Numbered from the stretch's first letter, positions 1 through 27,766 are shown. The stretch is 64,000 nucleotides of DNA from Meandrina meandrites (GCA_963693305.1 OY855908.1:30361305-30425304), one strand, 5' to 3'. The notes: a model not told the origin generated them from the letters alone. Translations and numbers: made by a program.

Positions 1-121
1 TCGTTCGTTCGTTCGTTCGTTCGTTCGTTCGTTCGTTCGTTCGTTCGTTCGTTCGTTCGTTCGTTCGTTCGTTCGTTCGTTCGTTCGTTCGTTCGTTCGT
101 TCGTTCGTTCGTTCGTTCGTT

Positions 122-152
<31 letters not shown>

Positions 153-186
153 TCGTTCGTTCGTTCGTTCGTTCGTTCGTTCGTTC
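1..186. repeat. (TCGT)n tetranucleotide microsatellite
   Basis: About 46 tandem TCGT units with a single interruption (TCGC near 121-124). It lies in the intron that follows exon 2 of the minus-strand RING/TRAF-type gene, about 30 bp beyond that exon's splice donor. Confidence 0.98.
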
Positions 187-216
187 ATGCCAGAAAAGTA
201 TTATTCTTGAACATAC

Positions 217-827
217 CTTTTAATTTGTCCTCCGCATTTTAAAGGACACGGTTCCTCCTTGAAGAGGCAAACTGTTGCAGAGTGTTGTTCCAAGTCCATT
301 TGCTTTAAGCGAGTGCCACAGGCGCAAAAAATAAAGCGCTGCTCGCATTCTTCGTGACTGTGCTTTTGCTCGTCTGCTCTTTTGACCATCTCTTTGCAAA
401 AGCGACAGGGAATCTCCACTTGATCGCATTGGCGAACATGGTCTTTACTGGCGTTCAGGTTAAAATTAACATTACACCAAATGCATTCGGCTTCCACTTC
501 GGCCAATAAGTTTTTTGCCAGGAGATTCTGACAGTAGGATGTCACCGGATTCCGGCACTTACTGCATTGCGATCCTCTGCCCGGTTGTCGTTGGAGTTCC
601 TCCACGCAGGATCCACAAAAACTGTGGCCACATGGAACTGCCATCTTGGGGTCCAATATTGGGTTTTCACTGTAATAAATACAATGAAGATATAACATTA
701 GTCAAATGCTATGTTCATGGAGTATAATGCGCGTGAAGTCCACTTACCACACTTCGCACAAGAATTGCTTCACCGCTTTTTTGTCGAATCGAACATGATC
801 GAATACCTGCTTCGATGGAGAATCCAT
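217..827 (-). CDS. RING finger / TRAF-type zinc-finger protein, 5' part (TRAF6-like), runs off the left edge
   Basis: Two exons are visible: 748-827 (ATG at 827, ends in phase 2 at a GTAAGT donor) and 217-669 (acceptor TTACAG, ends at a GTATGT donor). The junction completes a cysteine codon and restores the RING. With the first Met as 1, the C3HC4 ligands are C24, C27, C40, H42, C45, C48, C62 and C65. From about residue 70 a run of Cys/His pairs resembles TRAF-type zinc fingers. The frame is open at the last donor, so the rest of the protein, including any coiled coil and MATH/TRAF domain, lies outside the window. Family members are E3 ligases or adaptors in TNF-receptor and Toll-like signalling; this role is inferred from the family. 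Other RING plus zf-TRAF proteins cannot be excluded. An unspliced reading starting at 698 reads through the intron and loses the first two RING cysteines. Confidence 0.85.
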
Positions 828-989
828 TTGCGAGTGTCTCGAGATGAACAGATCTAAGCAAACTGTTTAACTAGCGTAAAGTCTAGGACACGATGCCACG
901 TGTTTCAGCACCGCCGGGCGATTAATAGTTATGTGATATGTTATGGATAGTATTTCAAACGATTTCCTGCCGATCAAAAGCTGGTTTAC

Positions 990-1671
990 AATGGATCGTT
1001 TTCACTGTCACGCAATAAAAATATAAGTTGAAGAGGCATTCATTGAATGAGGTCAATAAAATAGGATATTATACAAAATAAGTTAAAAAGTCATCTCTCC
1101 AAGTTTTAGGTCTGTGCGTTATCCCAAACTTCAGATATTCGTCGAAATGTTTTGCACAAATTTACAGAGCCCAGTATGGATCCGCCATATTGGTGCACAT
1201 CTGTGGTGCACCAATATGGCGGCCGGAAAATACTGTAAACATCTGGAGCTTACTTTGGTCATCTAGGCCACTGATTATCTGTACTGGACAGACAAACATT
1301 TACATAAACACATTTCCTGCTACTTTAACTTCCCAAACGGCAAAAAATCGCAAGAGAAATGTATATTTTTTGACAAACACGATCGTAACTGTATGTCACG
1401 CACCGCCATAACTCTAGAATTCAAAGTGCGCTGGTTTCCAAACGAAAGACCCTATTGAGCTGAAAAGTTGCAAACAGATATAATTTTAGTACTTCTTATG
1501 CCTGATGCAGATGCAAACTTTGGTGTCTTTTTAGATTTGGATTTTAGGAATTTTGGATTTTTGGATTTTTTTTTTTTGGATTTTTGGGGTTTTTTTTGGG
1601 TTTTTTTTTGGATTTTTTTTTTTGGGATTTTTGGATTTTTTTTTGATGACGTCACGTGAAAACGATCCATT
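990..1671. mobile_element. Inverted-repeat element, non-autonomous (MITE-like), with a nested palindrome
   Basis: Starts with AATGGATCGTTTTCAC (990-1005) and ends with its reverse complement at 1656-1671. Inside, 1182-1198 and 1206-1222 form a 17-bp-arm hairpin, and 1530-1645 is a low-complexity tract of G-poor (T)n blocks. There is no coding content; open frames through the T-rich tract are compositional. The target duplication is not clear. Confidence 0.55.
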
Positions 1672-2408
1672 TCTGGTTTTAGATCCGGTCGTTTTACTGT
1701 CACGACACGAACAACCAAAGAGAAGACTTTTTTCCCATAAAATTCAAGAGTTTGGATGATAAAGGGGTGTGATAGATGTATAACTTGAACGATGGCGCTT
1801 TATGTCAGAACTGGCCGACCAGAACGGTATATGCGCGAACTCAATTACTGTCAATTTAGTCGATACATAAAAATGAGAAAAATTTCACCGCAGCCGGAGA
1901 AATCTAGCCTAAAGCAGGCAAGAAAAATCTCGATTTGGATAACACGGGTCGCATTGGATTGCTGAAAAATATCCAAAATAATGCCGAAAGTACGCTGAGA
2001 GTGAAAAAACATGCGAAGGATTCTGATTGCGGGAGACATCTATGTCTTGAAGAAATTATTTCTTAAACGTTGAAACATAAGTAACAAGAATTTCCTAAAC
2101 CAAAGTAGTCGTTAAGCGATTTGTAAAAATAACAATTCTTCAAGCTAAAGGTAAGATCAGTGGCGTATAACTAAAATGGACCATATATTGAGGTTTGGGG
2201 ATGTTTCCAGGTACGAACAGTTGACATTTTTTGGTGAAATCCGAATTCCAATGAAGTACTAAGCACTTGATTCCTTTAATTGTAATGCAACAATAACTAA
2301 ATAGTCCCAGTTACGTTCCGCTCATGTAAACGAGATTAACAAGGTTTTAGAATAGGTTTACTGATCACTGCTATCAATTGGAATTACAGATTGCCTTAAA
2401 CAGTTTAA

Positions 2409-3224
2409 GGTGGCTCCATATAGTTTACCGCGCGCGCTGCTAGCACAATCTAGCGCGCGCGCGAGCTGACGCAAGCTCAGCCAGAAATGATCAATCACGG
2501 AATTATGTTGAAAGTAGTTTCAAAGGGAAACTTTACCCATAACAGATTGTTAAGAGCAGATAATACTGGTTTAACTTTCAAAGATTATGAGTTTGTCAAT
2601 TTTCTCTATGGAATTGCTTCCTACGCCCCGTTAACAAGTCCGAAGTAAAGTTAGCGAACTGTGAGCATGCGCAACACTGTAACTTGAAGAATTTCTATTT
2701 TGCTGACGTCACGAAAACCAAGTGTTTTGGAGCGATCTAAAAACACGTTTTGCGCGCGTTCCAAACGGTAATTTTTTTGAAAATTGGCAGATGGGTATGA
2801 TATTTCTGTTTTTCGCCCATATGAAAAACTCAACAAATTTTTACATACAATACACTGAGCGTAAGAATCAAAAACTGCGAAAACCACTAAAAATTAAGTA
2901 CAAATTTTCTTATGGCTATGTCAGCTGAAACTTTTTAGATGTTTACTTCATTACGCCAAAAGCAGGGAAATTCACCTGGTAAAATCCTAGAAAATCCGTG
3001 TTAAAGTAAGCTTACGTCAAAAAACAAGCTAAGTATCTCTGTCACCAGTTGCCATAGCAACTATATTAAGGTAATGTAAGAGTCTTCCTCAGATAGATTA
3101 AAGCTACAGATACTTGATTGTAGACATTATATCGAGTGTTATACGAAAAAAATATTTGCAAAGGCAGAAGTAAGCTCATGCAAATGTAATCGCAAAGACT
3201 TGCAGATTACTATATAGAGCCACC
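2409..3224. mobile_element. TTAA-flanked MITE (piggyBac- or Kolobok-type ends)
   Basis: GGTGGCTCCATATAGT at the left end is matched in inverted orientation by the right end, with one mismatch in the first 16 bp. Both ends abut TTAA (2405-2408 and 3225-3228), the target duplication used by piggyBac and Kolobok elements. The interior has no transposase-like frame; it has CG-alternating tracts near 2430-2465. Confidence 0.7.
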
Positions 3225-4062
3225 TTAAAGTTAGACAGTAAAGTAAATCCAGGAATAAATCAGTTTGACCAATTTCAGGCCAACAAGGTCAATACCCAAT
3301 TGGCTTAATGTACATAAACAAGTTTCTGGCGTATCAATCGTCGAATAAGCCCGAAGAATAGTTGTCTGGGAAAATATGCCAAATATTGTTAAATTTCTTT
3401 GTTGTACAGCAAGGTTGTACCAGTGGTATTCATTTACGAACAGGAAACCTTGACTCGCTAGATCGCACACACAAAAAAACGTAAAATCGTACAATATTCA
3501 ATTAATAAACAATTATTAACCAATTATTAAACCCCATTAAACATGTTAAAGGGGCTCATGAATAATGAACGTACTATACCAAAGTTAAAATTATGACACA
3601 AGATTTAGGTTTCAAAACATCAATTTTTTTATGGTTTAACAACAAGGAGCGAGGGATGATAAAGTTTTTTTTTAAAGTAAAATATTCTGTTCCACGCTTT
3701 GATTTTTCTGCTACTTTTTCTTGCTACTTTTGCGTTTCTTCCTATTCTCAGCCACATCACTCGCAAATCACCAAGGCCAGAAAGACAACAACAACAGACT
3801 TAACTTGCATCAATGAAAGAAAGAGGGAAATATGTTGCCAATAAAGATGAATTAAAAGTTAGAGAATGAAAGAAAAATTGCACATAATTTAACTTAATGT
3901 ACAGTATAGTATATTTAATCTATAAAAAGTAATTTTTAACTTTTTTTTTGCCCTCCTTTATTACAAGGTATACAAGTGCTTTTTATATCTGGTACGGTAT
4001 ATTTCAGTTGAAAGTTGGGTATTCGGTATATCACATTTTTAAATTTCAGGTATACAGTATAT

Positions 4063-4420
4063 TGCATTTACTTGACAGTTTTGGCTGGATCTGGAAGAAG
4101 CAGAAACAAAGACGGCAGCGTAACAAGCGCCAACTTTTCTCAACCAACTGCTGTTTGTTGTGAAGAAGGGGCCGATACAGTTTATGTATTAGATACAGGC
4201 ATCAGAAGACTGAAAATCATCACGAGTACACTTGCTTTGACGACGTTCCTCGAAAATTTTTGGAAGTTCTTAATGGCATTGCAGATGACTTCAGACGACT
4301 TAAGTGATTTGGCAGAAGCTATGACCCTAACCCAAAGTACAAAAGCATCTTTGAAAGTATGCCAGCTGAAGGGGTCCACTTCTACAACCCAAGGACAACG
4401 GTTGAAATGTTCCTTTAAGG
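4063..4420 (+). pseudogene. Decayed coding remnant with NHL-repeat-like sequence
   Basis: From 4063 a frame reads as one blade of an NHL/beta-propeller protein: VLAGSG, then KDG, F.QP.AV and YVLDTG.R motifs, spaced as in NHL repeats. It loses sense near 4260. A second frame from about 4310 reads YDPNPKYKSIFESMPAEGV and then stops near 4417, so at least one frameshift separates them. No donor-acceptor pair reconnects the pieces convincingly. I cannot name the parent gene. Confidence 0.45.
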
Positions 4421-5399
4421 TCTTAACCCTTTCACTCGCAAACGCGATTTTAGGCGCTATTCGGAGGCGCGGTCATTGAACCACTTGCGACGTCATCAAT
4501 TTGCACGTCAATGGATTTTTGTGTTAAACAGGTGTTAAGAGCTAGGATTGTTCTTTTTACAGAGCTGTTCATTGGGAATATTGGTTGCCTTCCGGCAGAG
4601 TTAATAAAAGAAAAACGCGATCCGTTTTGGTCGCAAAATCGGTACTCAAACAGGCCAATACACCTGTAATTGATCATGGTCTCCTTTTGAGGGTTTTGCA
4701 ACGATTTCGTCCAAACGCTTTCGGCCAGAAGGAAGGACGTAACAAGAAAGTAACGAAAATAAAAAATCAAAAAAAAATGAAGGAAAAGGAGCAAGAAAAA
4801 AATTCGTAAGGGTTCAGAAAAAAAAACAAATTTTGGCTTATGTGCATGCACCGCAGTGAAATATTGCGCATTTTTACATGGAATCTCTGTCAAAATGTTG
4901 CTACAGTGTGAAAAAGTGCTTTTTAGCAAAGTTTAGGGAATTTCAGGATCAGCAAAATTTCAGTTAAACAGTAGAAAATGTAATGTAAAGAAAATGTTAT
5001 TCACCTTAATCCAGAGTACATCAAAGTTCGTAGTTTACTTTCACTTTTTGTAGAGGAGAGTAAAGTTTTTATGAGTCAAATGAATCAATGAGTCATGAGT
5101 CAATGAGTGAATGAGTCAAATTTTAAATTATTGTTATTAATTTTAATATAGTGCTTCCCTTGCTAACTAATAAAAGCTGACCGCAAGCACACCAGAATGA
5201 AAGTAACCGCCAGCAAACCGAAGTGGAACTAACAGCAAGCAAACCGGAGTGGAACTAAACGCAAGCAAACCAGAGTACAACTAACCGTACGCAAAGTGGA
5301 GTGCTTCTAAGCTAACTTGAATACAGGCAAACGATGGTTCAATATATAATAACCTACTCTGTTAAAAAAAAAACCCTTGACTCGTTGACTCATGACTCA

Positions 5400-6160
5400 T
5401 AGACTCATTTGACTCAAAAAACGGGGGACCTCTTTGCAGAGAACTTTTTCTTGAGTATGAGTGGTGGAAATATGGTAATGCCCAAAGTGTTAGATTTCTG
5501 CCAGCGTTACGTTTTCCAAGATACACAAATGATCTTCTTAAACGAGCAACTGAGAATCCATTCAACTACTTCACTAACCCAAAGGTTTCCTGCTATCTGC
5601 AGCCGTCGATGACAGATGTTCTCTTCCAGTTTTCAGAACTAGCGAAACTGTCAAAGCCCGGAAAGGTTCGCTTAGCACCAAAGCAGAAGTGTCCGTCAAA
5701 ACACGACGAGAAATTTTTTCAACCGAGGACAAGCCTGGAACACTACCGATGAATGTTTACGACACCTCGCCTCCCACAGGAAAGACGGTAGATTTCGACG
5801 TGCCACTGCTTGATGAAAGCACCAGACACCGCAGAGATGAAGAACAAAATCCTTGCAAACAAGCTTATTTTACCTGTTTTACATCGTGAAGCTTCTCGAA
5901 GACATGGGAGATGATTACTATATTGCTGATGTTCGAACAAAGTGGTATAGCCAGGACCTTGTCGACCCCCTTCTGTTTACAACCACGGGGAAAGAACACA
6001 TTGTTTCCAAAGTTGGCATTAAGGGAACAGAATACGTTAAGTGGATTGCAGATGACACTATCGAGATTGAAGAAAGTGATTATTACATTTACTTAGCGTT
6101 GCTACACTCATCCGAAGACAAAGTTCTCTCTTTTGAAGAACACCGAACTTATCGTTGATA
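5400..6160 (+). pseudogene. Decayed coding remnants, parent family not recognised
   Basis: Two coding-looking segments lie in different frames. One, about 5500-5751, starts RFPRYTNDLLKRATENPF and ends in a stop. The other, about 5887-6158, contains DDYYIADVRTKWYSQDLVDP and a Glu-rich EIEESDYY stretch. They are separated by stops, with no clear splice sites. Composition is protein-like (few stops, normal hydrophobicity), but I do not recognise the family. They could be exons of a fast-evolving gene or parts of a dead mobile element; the second is more likely given the Penelope remnant immediately downstream. Confidence 0.35.
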
Positions 6161-6349
6161 ATGACTTGAATGAAAGAGAGGACGGAACCGACAAGCAATA
6201 CAGCGGGCGCAATAGATGCAGGAGAATGGCAGCAACCGCAGATGATTTTGATACAAAAGGCAACATTGCACGTGATCCTATGTTTTTTTTTTGCATAAAA
6301 AAAAACGGACGACACGATTTCTAGAAATATTTTCTAAGCATTGTTTGGG

Positions 6350-6540
6350 ATGCACAAGATGGCGTGGTATACGGGATTTTCTATAAGTGCGGCAAAGTTT
6401 ACATCGGTGACATCGGGTTAAAAAGAGAGGTCTATTCATGATCAAAGACACGACTCTCCAGTACCAAACCTCCGCTGTTTATAAGCACGCCCACGAACCG
6501 GCCATTATCAGCTTTTGTATGTAATGAACGAAACGTTCAC
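6350..6540 (+). pseudogene. Penelope-like element remnant, GIY-YIG endonuclease domain
   Basis: The frame reads DGVVYGIFYKCGKVYIGDIG, matching the start of the GIY-YIG endonuclease domain of Penelope-like retroelements (GVVY.I.C..C...YIG.TG). It is followed by a stop and then by a shifted frame with KTRLSS and a later HA.E segment of the same domain. The degenerate state and missing reverse transcriptase mark it as a dead fragment. Confidence 0.6.
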
Positions 6541-6894
6541 TGTGAACAGCAACAACAAAATCTTTCTTGACATTTTTCATCCGTTCAATGTTCTTCCCTT
6601 GAGATACCAGTGAATCCCACTATGAGGATTACAACTCATGAACCACAGTCAACCGCCTTTCTATTCAATCTTAAATCTGACCATTCGATGTGACCCGTGC
6701 CATCTTCTATCGTGAGAAAGTGATTATAGTCCGGCTCTAAGGCCCATAGAGCTTCCAATTAAATGGTTAATACCATCCGTCAGTATGAAAAACTGGCATT
6801 TAATAGAACAACATGCCCCCGTTGCTCAAAAAAAAATATTCAAGGGACCACACCTAGCATCGTACAAGTCTAATACTGGGAGAGGGGGGATCCG

Positions 6895-7096
6895 GACCCT
6901 CCCCCTGGACTTAATCCAAAAGTTGGTCTGCTTTTTAGGATTATCTTAGTGCTAGCTAGGATTATCTTATTGCTATTTTATTAGTCTTAAGGCATTTTTA
7001 TAACTATTTTACAATTTTTAATATTTTTAAAGTGTTTTTAACACTTCTAACTGTAAAGCGCTTTTGAACTTTTAGGATATTGGCGCTATATAAATA

Positions 7097-7173
<77 letters not shown>

Positions 7174-7175
7174 GG
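6895..7175 (+). mobile_element. 3' tail of a non-LTR retroposon ending in (TTA)n
   Basis: GTAAAGCGCTTTTGAAC followed by GGCGCTATATAAATATTTT and a (TTA)n tail of about 75 bp is the typical 3' end of many invertebrate LINE/SINE families. No reverse transcriptase frame is present. A related shorter piece lies at 41636-41690. Confidence 0.55.
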
Positions 7176-7239
7176 ACTTTACCTCCCTTCATGGACATTG
7201 AGCCTTAATAATTTAGAAGATGATGGAATTTACCCATAA

Positions 7240-7641
7240 GTCAACGCAAGTGTTTCAGCGTTTGGCCACCCAACGCAAATCAAGTACTACCTTATTGTAG
7301 GAAATTAACGTTCGTGTTAATTAAGGTATTAGAAATTAACGCGAAGTGAAGGAAAAAATACTTTTCAATAAAGGAAATTAACGCGAAAGAAGTCAACGCG
7401 AAAGAGGTCCTAAAATTTCAAAATGAAGGAAATTAACGCGATCACACAAAGAAATGGAACTTGAAGAGGAGACAGGAACGAATTTGTTGTAACATACTGT
7501 TAACAAGTTATCAAAATCCAAAACCCAGACTAATCTCGCTACTTCGATCGTTCTTTTCAGCGTCAACGATACCGGTGGATCTCCACCCTGGTAAAACAAT
7601 GCGAAAAAAATCCAAATTAGCGCTCCACTTAATTAATGGGG
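7240..7641. repeat. Interspersed 'GAAATTAACGCG' repeat region
   Basis: The word AAATTAACGC recurs at short irregular intervals (about 7300-7450), and again at 7810-7860 inside the Merlin element. No gene is visible. This may be the target-side remnant of an older repeat interrupted by the Merlin insertion. Confidence 0.4.
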
Positions 7642-10600
7642 TCGCCCACTACCTCTCGGAACGAGTTATTTCATTGGTTCAATAATAACAATAACAATAG
7701 ATAACAGGCTATAACAATGCCCCTACCCCTGAATAACAATAGAGGTAGTGTTTACAGCGAGCGAATGAAAGAGAGGTTTCAGAGAGGAAGCGTCTTACTG
7801 AATTAATGACGCGGAAATTAACGCTCTACTAAATTAAAATTAACGCTCACGAGAAATTAATTCCAAATTCAGTATAGTATAGTATGTATGTCGGGAAACC
7901 TATGCTGTGATTTACGTCGCGTACTACCAGGTGACAATTACGTCATGATATTTGGAAAAAGTCGCAGAGTTTTGCAGCGTTTGGTTGAATCTGGAAAAAG
8001 TTGTAAGCGTTCAATGTCATCACGGGAGCTTCCCCCTTCCCTCCCCCTAGCCTCCAGTGCAGATGCTTTGGGTTCGTCACTCGTGACAAGCCCCAAATAG
8101 TCTGCGCATAAAGCTTCTTCCGGGCTGGATAGGGTTAAAAAATTCGGGGCCAGGTTAGAACGAGGAGAGTACTGAAATGGACAGTAATAGTATGGCAATA
8201 AAAATTCAAATAGTCAAAAAACTTTAAAATTCTTCTTTTAATTAATAAACTATAGAGAAGTCAAAATTGTCTGTCGTGAAGCACTTTAAAAAGAAAAGTT
8301 CGTGACTTGAATTTCTCGTTTACTGACTGCCTTGTTTCACAATATATGACTTTTAACGACTACGAGACACAACAACTCTAAAGTGGATAGTAATTCCGAA
8401 TAACAGAAATGATATTCCTAAAGACGTCATCCAGGCCCCTCCAGTCTCTCCACATTTGCTCATTAAGGAAGTCTTGCAGGTGTTCCGATCTAATGCCTTT
8501 TTCCCGTTTGCTGTGGTACTTCAATCTAGCCCATGCTGACTCAGCTTCTTGCGTGTGTATGCCTGTGCGGGGATCAACGAAATTGTCCCGGTGGACAACA
8601 GTCCTGTGTACAGTCACATTAGGAACGTGACGGACCAAATTGCGATAAGCACCCCAGTCGTCCGAATGAACTTCTGAGCCAGGAAGGAGGACACGCTGTA
8701 GTATCTGACAAAGAGTCGCTCTGTCTCTTCGTCGCACCACCTCGTAATATCCTCTACAAGGGCTGTGTTCCGTGGACAAGACGCCAAAAACCCAAAGATC
8801 GTTCCTAGCTCTTCTTCCCCTTTGATACTAAACAGAAAAAGAAACAAACTGTTAGAAGTCATCCATGCATCAGATTGACAACCTATGTCTCTTTCTAAAA
8901 ATCCGTCCTCTTAATGCCCAATCGAAAGCAACTATCCTTTATTTTACTTCATTCGTTCCTATCTAATCAAGATAGTATAAAGTGCTTCATACCCTCCTAA
9001 CAAATGTATTATGCAATGGAATCCCGCGAAATGAACGTTTAATTACTATCGATTTTTATCGATTACCGAATTTCACCGGTTGGGCACGCCGGGTGTTTGA
9101 CACGTTTCCTGGTTTCGTCTGCATTGATTTTTAAATGAAATACAACGGAGCCCCGTTAATACGGACACCAAGGGGTCAGGAAAAAAAGTTACGGATACAT
9201 GTTTTCTCGACGCAAAGACGAAGGCAAACGTTTTTACGGCAAAAAAAAAAATTGTTTACTTGTACTGTACCTGTAACAAATACAAACTGTGAACTCTCTG
9301 ACTAAAATTTAATAGTTTTTACGAAAACCTTGCGATCTAGTCAGACACTCGAACTAAACTTTAATAAACTGAACGGTGTAATTATTTGACAATGTCGCAA
9401 CTTTACTATATACAAGAAATAAAATGCTTTATAACAGCAACAGAACGTTTTCTATAAATTTTCCATTTAATTGTAACCGAAACTCGTAACCGTTCTTAAG
9501 CTCCACCAAACCATGTGAAAAAGTCGTTAACTTTACTTTGCACGGAAGCTTTTAGCTTGCGACACAAGCGATAGCTACAGCAAAAGGCAAAGAAAGTGAA
9601 AGGGTCAAACACCGGAAGTCGCGCTATTAAGCTTCTCTTTGTAATAAAATGGTTTTTATTTGAGCAGGGTCCAAGTTTGCAATTAATCGCGACAATATAT
9701 TATAATCGCCTCAAATCGCTAAAAAAAGTACGCCCAGCCATGGCCCTCAAAATTAGACGTTATTATCGAAAAGAGTGCATTTTATTAACAACTGCCTACA
9801 TTATAAAGTGAATTTTAGTGCTTTGACCAACCTTTGATTTGTGCTTGAACTGACTCTCGTCGCACTTGACCACAAAAACGCGGCCTCCGAATGGCACGAC
9901 TGGCCGGTCTTGCAAGTCTCGTCCGCAGTAATGGCGTAATACTGCATAAACGTTTCCGACGGTGTTCTTTGTTAACGTCAGCATCGTAGCAGCAGCAGTG
10001 CGTAATTCACGTACACTCCACAGATACATCAGCAGAACAAGCTTTCCCAAAGGAATTCTTGGGAACTCGCTGAAAATGCTTCCACTTCGTAAGGACTTCT
10101 TACGGCGACATGTGCCACATCTCCTGCAGATACGAGACATAAATTATCGTCTATGTATTGTCACTGACGCAACGGTGACTAAGACGTTTAACTTACTGTA
10201 CTTACCAGATATAGCCATCAACGTGATCTTCATTCCTCCCGGCTATCGCCATCGCTACGTTGCACGTAAGACATCTGAGTGGATTGGCGAGCAGATTTTC
10301 CCCTTGTAGCCAGTTGATCAAATGCATAACAGGACCATTTGCAAGATTTGATACCTCTACAAGATTCATTATACAAAACTCAAACAGTCAAAAGGTAATT
10401 CGTAAATCGTAATGGATCGTAAATCGTAACGTAAAAAGTCACTTCAGACTAAGTTGAGGAAATTGCAGTAAAACTTCAAAGGAGGCCAGACAAAAAAAGC
10501 CGCCTCCGGATATGTCAACACTAATGGATCTGATCATGCATTCTAATCGGTACTCGTTTTCTACATGGTTAGCTGTTTTCCTTACATAAATGCCTGGTCC

Positions 10601-11103
10601 TTTTAGTATTCTCGGCCTTCTTTTCTTATTTTGACTTAGCGGGCGTTAAGTTCGACTTTGCAGGTAGTAAGGTTTCTGTTTCTGAAATCTGATCGACTGC
10701 CAAGGATGAACAATGTGTAGCAAAGCAAATTCCCAATTTATTTCGACACTTCTGTCTGCGGTTTTAGATATTTCAATTTGTTTTGGACACCAAAGCTATC
10801 GAGCTCGCGCTAAGCGGATCAATTCCAAAGTTTTTCTAACAGATCTTGCTTCTTTTGCCTCTCTTATTGTTACTGTGTGGCTTCTTTCTTGTTTTCTGAA
10901 TCTGTTATAATACTAGACCAGTTATGAAGTTTGACTCTACCCCCAAAAAACAGTAAGACAGTACCTCACGGGAACCTCTATTTTCATTAGCCCGCTGTAA
11001 ACACTACCTCTATTGTTATTCAGGGATAGGGTCATTGTTATGACCTGTTATCTATTGTTTTAAGAACCAATGAAGTAACTCGTTACGAGAGGTAGTGGGC
11101 GAC
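7642..11103. mobile_element. Merlin (IS1016-like) DNA transposon, apparently intact
   Basis: Inverted repeats of about 125 bp at 7642-7770 and 10982-11103 (outermost GTCGCCCACTACCTCTCG, same word inverted at the right end) bracket a complete Merlin-type transposase gene on the minus strand. The repeats share long blocks such as ATAACAATAGAGGTAGTG but differ by small indels. I could not find the 8-9 bp target duplication expected for Merlin, so the exact ends are provisional; the inverted repeats might belong to a slightly larger element. Confidence 0.65.
8378..10369 (-). CDS. Merlin-family DDE transposase (ISXO2/IS1595-like), three exons
   Basis: Exons 10206-10369, 9832-10123 and 8378-8827 join in frame (phases 2 and 0) to give 301 residues, the usual Merlin length. 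The first junction rebuilds a Trp inside an N-terminal zinc ribbon (CLTC about 25 residues ahead of WRCGTC), typical of IS1595-type transposases. The catalytic triad reads D143 (KCDES), D208 (VHSDDWGAY) and E248 (EAESAW). The motif FKHKSK joined to YQRGRRARND is the conserved block following the first Asp. The ATG at 10369 is in frame and preceded by non-coding sequence. It would cut and rejoin the element ends in the nucleus. No stop or frameshift interrupts the spliced frame, so the gene may be functional or only recently silent. Confidence 0.85.
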
Positions 11104-11203
11104 GCCTCGTTGGTGACTGTAACGACGGGGTTCTACTGTGAATGAAATAAATCGCCGACACACACGTATCGCGCACTACAAACGAGGTTTTCGCGGAAAA
11201 AAA

Positions 11204-26664
<15,461 letters not shown>

Positions 26665-26721
26665 AGTCAGTGATACGGTATGGCTTTTAGTTAGCATTGG
26701 TGTCAGACAATATGGGACCAG

Positions 26722-27201
26722 AAACTCATAAGGAGTTAAAACGTGTAACGCGCGTTCACAGCGTTCGAATATTCAGTTTGCCAAGTACCATATTTGGAAA
26801 CACAAAGAGGTTGTACGTGAATGATTTACTCACGTAACGGCACACGCAATGAAATTTTCGGTTTTGCGGTAAGTCACTTGAATTCCGACCAAAACGCCGT
26901 AAATTACTCACAGAAACTAAAGAAATTCATTAAGAGTATCCAAGTGAAGTTTTCCAGACTACTAAATGACGATGAAACACAAGAATTTAACCAAATTTAA
27001 CTTTATTCGACCAAAGTTGTTCAAAAACAAGATAACGCCATTTAGCGCGAGCTTGCGCGCGCTGCGAATTTAACAATTTTGATTGGTTGATTTGTTTCTC
27101 GTGATTTTCCAAATATGGTACTTAATGAAAACGAATGTTCAGACGCTTTGTACAATGCGAATCATAGGGAGTTACACGTTTCAACCCTTATGGGTTTCTG
27201 A
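26722..27201. mobile_element. MITE with about 28-bp imperfect inverted ends
   Basis: AGAAACTCATAAGGAGTTAA near the left end pairs with CAACCCTTATGGGTTTCT at the right, continuing into AACGTGTAAC / GTTACACGTT. It lies just after the stop of the 23-exon gene, in a probable 3' UTR intron. Confidence 0.6.
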
Positions 27202-27766
27202 TGGGACATAATGAATTTTTTTTTCCGAAGGGTAAGGTTGTACGAGATACACCAAATCTAACCAATGAGATTTGGGGGCATTGTTTGGAGGGTGTATTAC
27301 ATCTAGTTCCAAAGCTATTCTTCCTTCTCTCCTTCGCCATCGTAAGGAAAAGATCACCTCGGAGCAAAATGTCAACCGCCTCCAACCTTCACCTACCAAC
27401 GGTTCAGTACTGCCATTTTGATTTGCTTTTATTTCATACTTGTTGTATTCGTTTAAGTAGTTTGGCTGATTTTTTTTTGTCCCCTAACTTTGCACAAATT
27501 TCTTATTATAATAACTTTAACATAGATCGCTATGTTGTGATTCTGTTACATTTGATGATATAAAAGAGATTTCCAAAACAGGTGTTATGTTTTGATGATA
27601 TCGTGTTAATGCCACTTACCTGGGATTCCAGTCGAGTCTCGCGCATAGTTGGGACCCCTTTTTGGGTTATCACATGCCTTGATATAAATGATGTTTAATT
27701 AGCATAGTCAGCTCAGACATTTATTATTTTTAATTTTTTCCTTTTCTTGGCTTTTTTTTCGCAGGT

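Larger units (their letters stand above)
828..4060. other. Gene-poor stretch upstream of the TRAF-type gene
   Basis: No convincing coding exon on either strand. It would include the promoter of the minus-strand gene ending at 827. Two inverted-repeat elements (990-1671 and 2409-3224, listed separately) fill much of it; the remainder is AT-rich unique-looking sequence. Confidence 0.6.

Noticed and set aside
1452..1718. Minus-strand Lys/Pro-rich frame
   Set aside because: Translation of the T-rich low-complexity core of the 990-1671 element.
7642..11103. 8- or 9-bp target duplication for the Merlin element
   Set aside because: Sequences just outside the inverted repeats (ATTAATGG versus GCCTCGTT) do not match.
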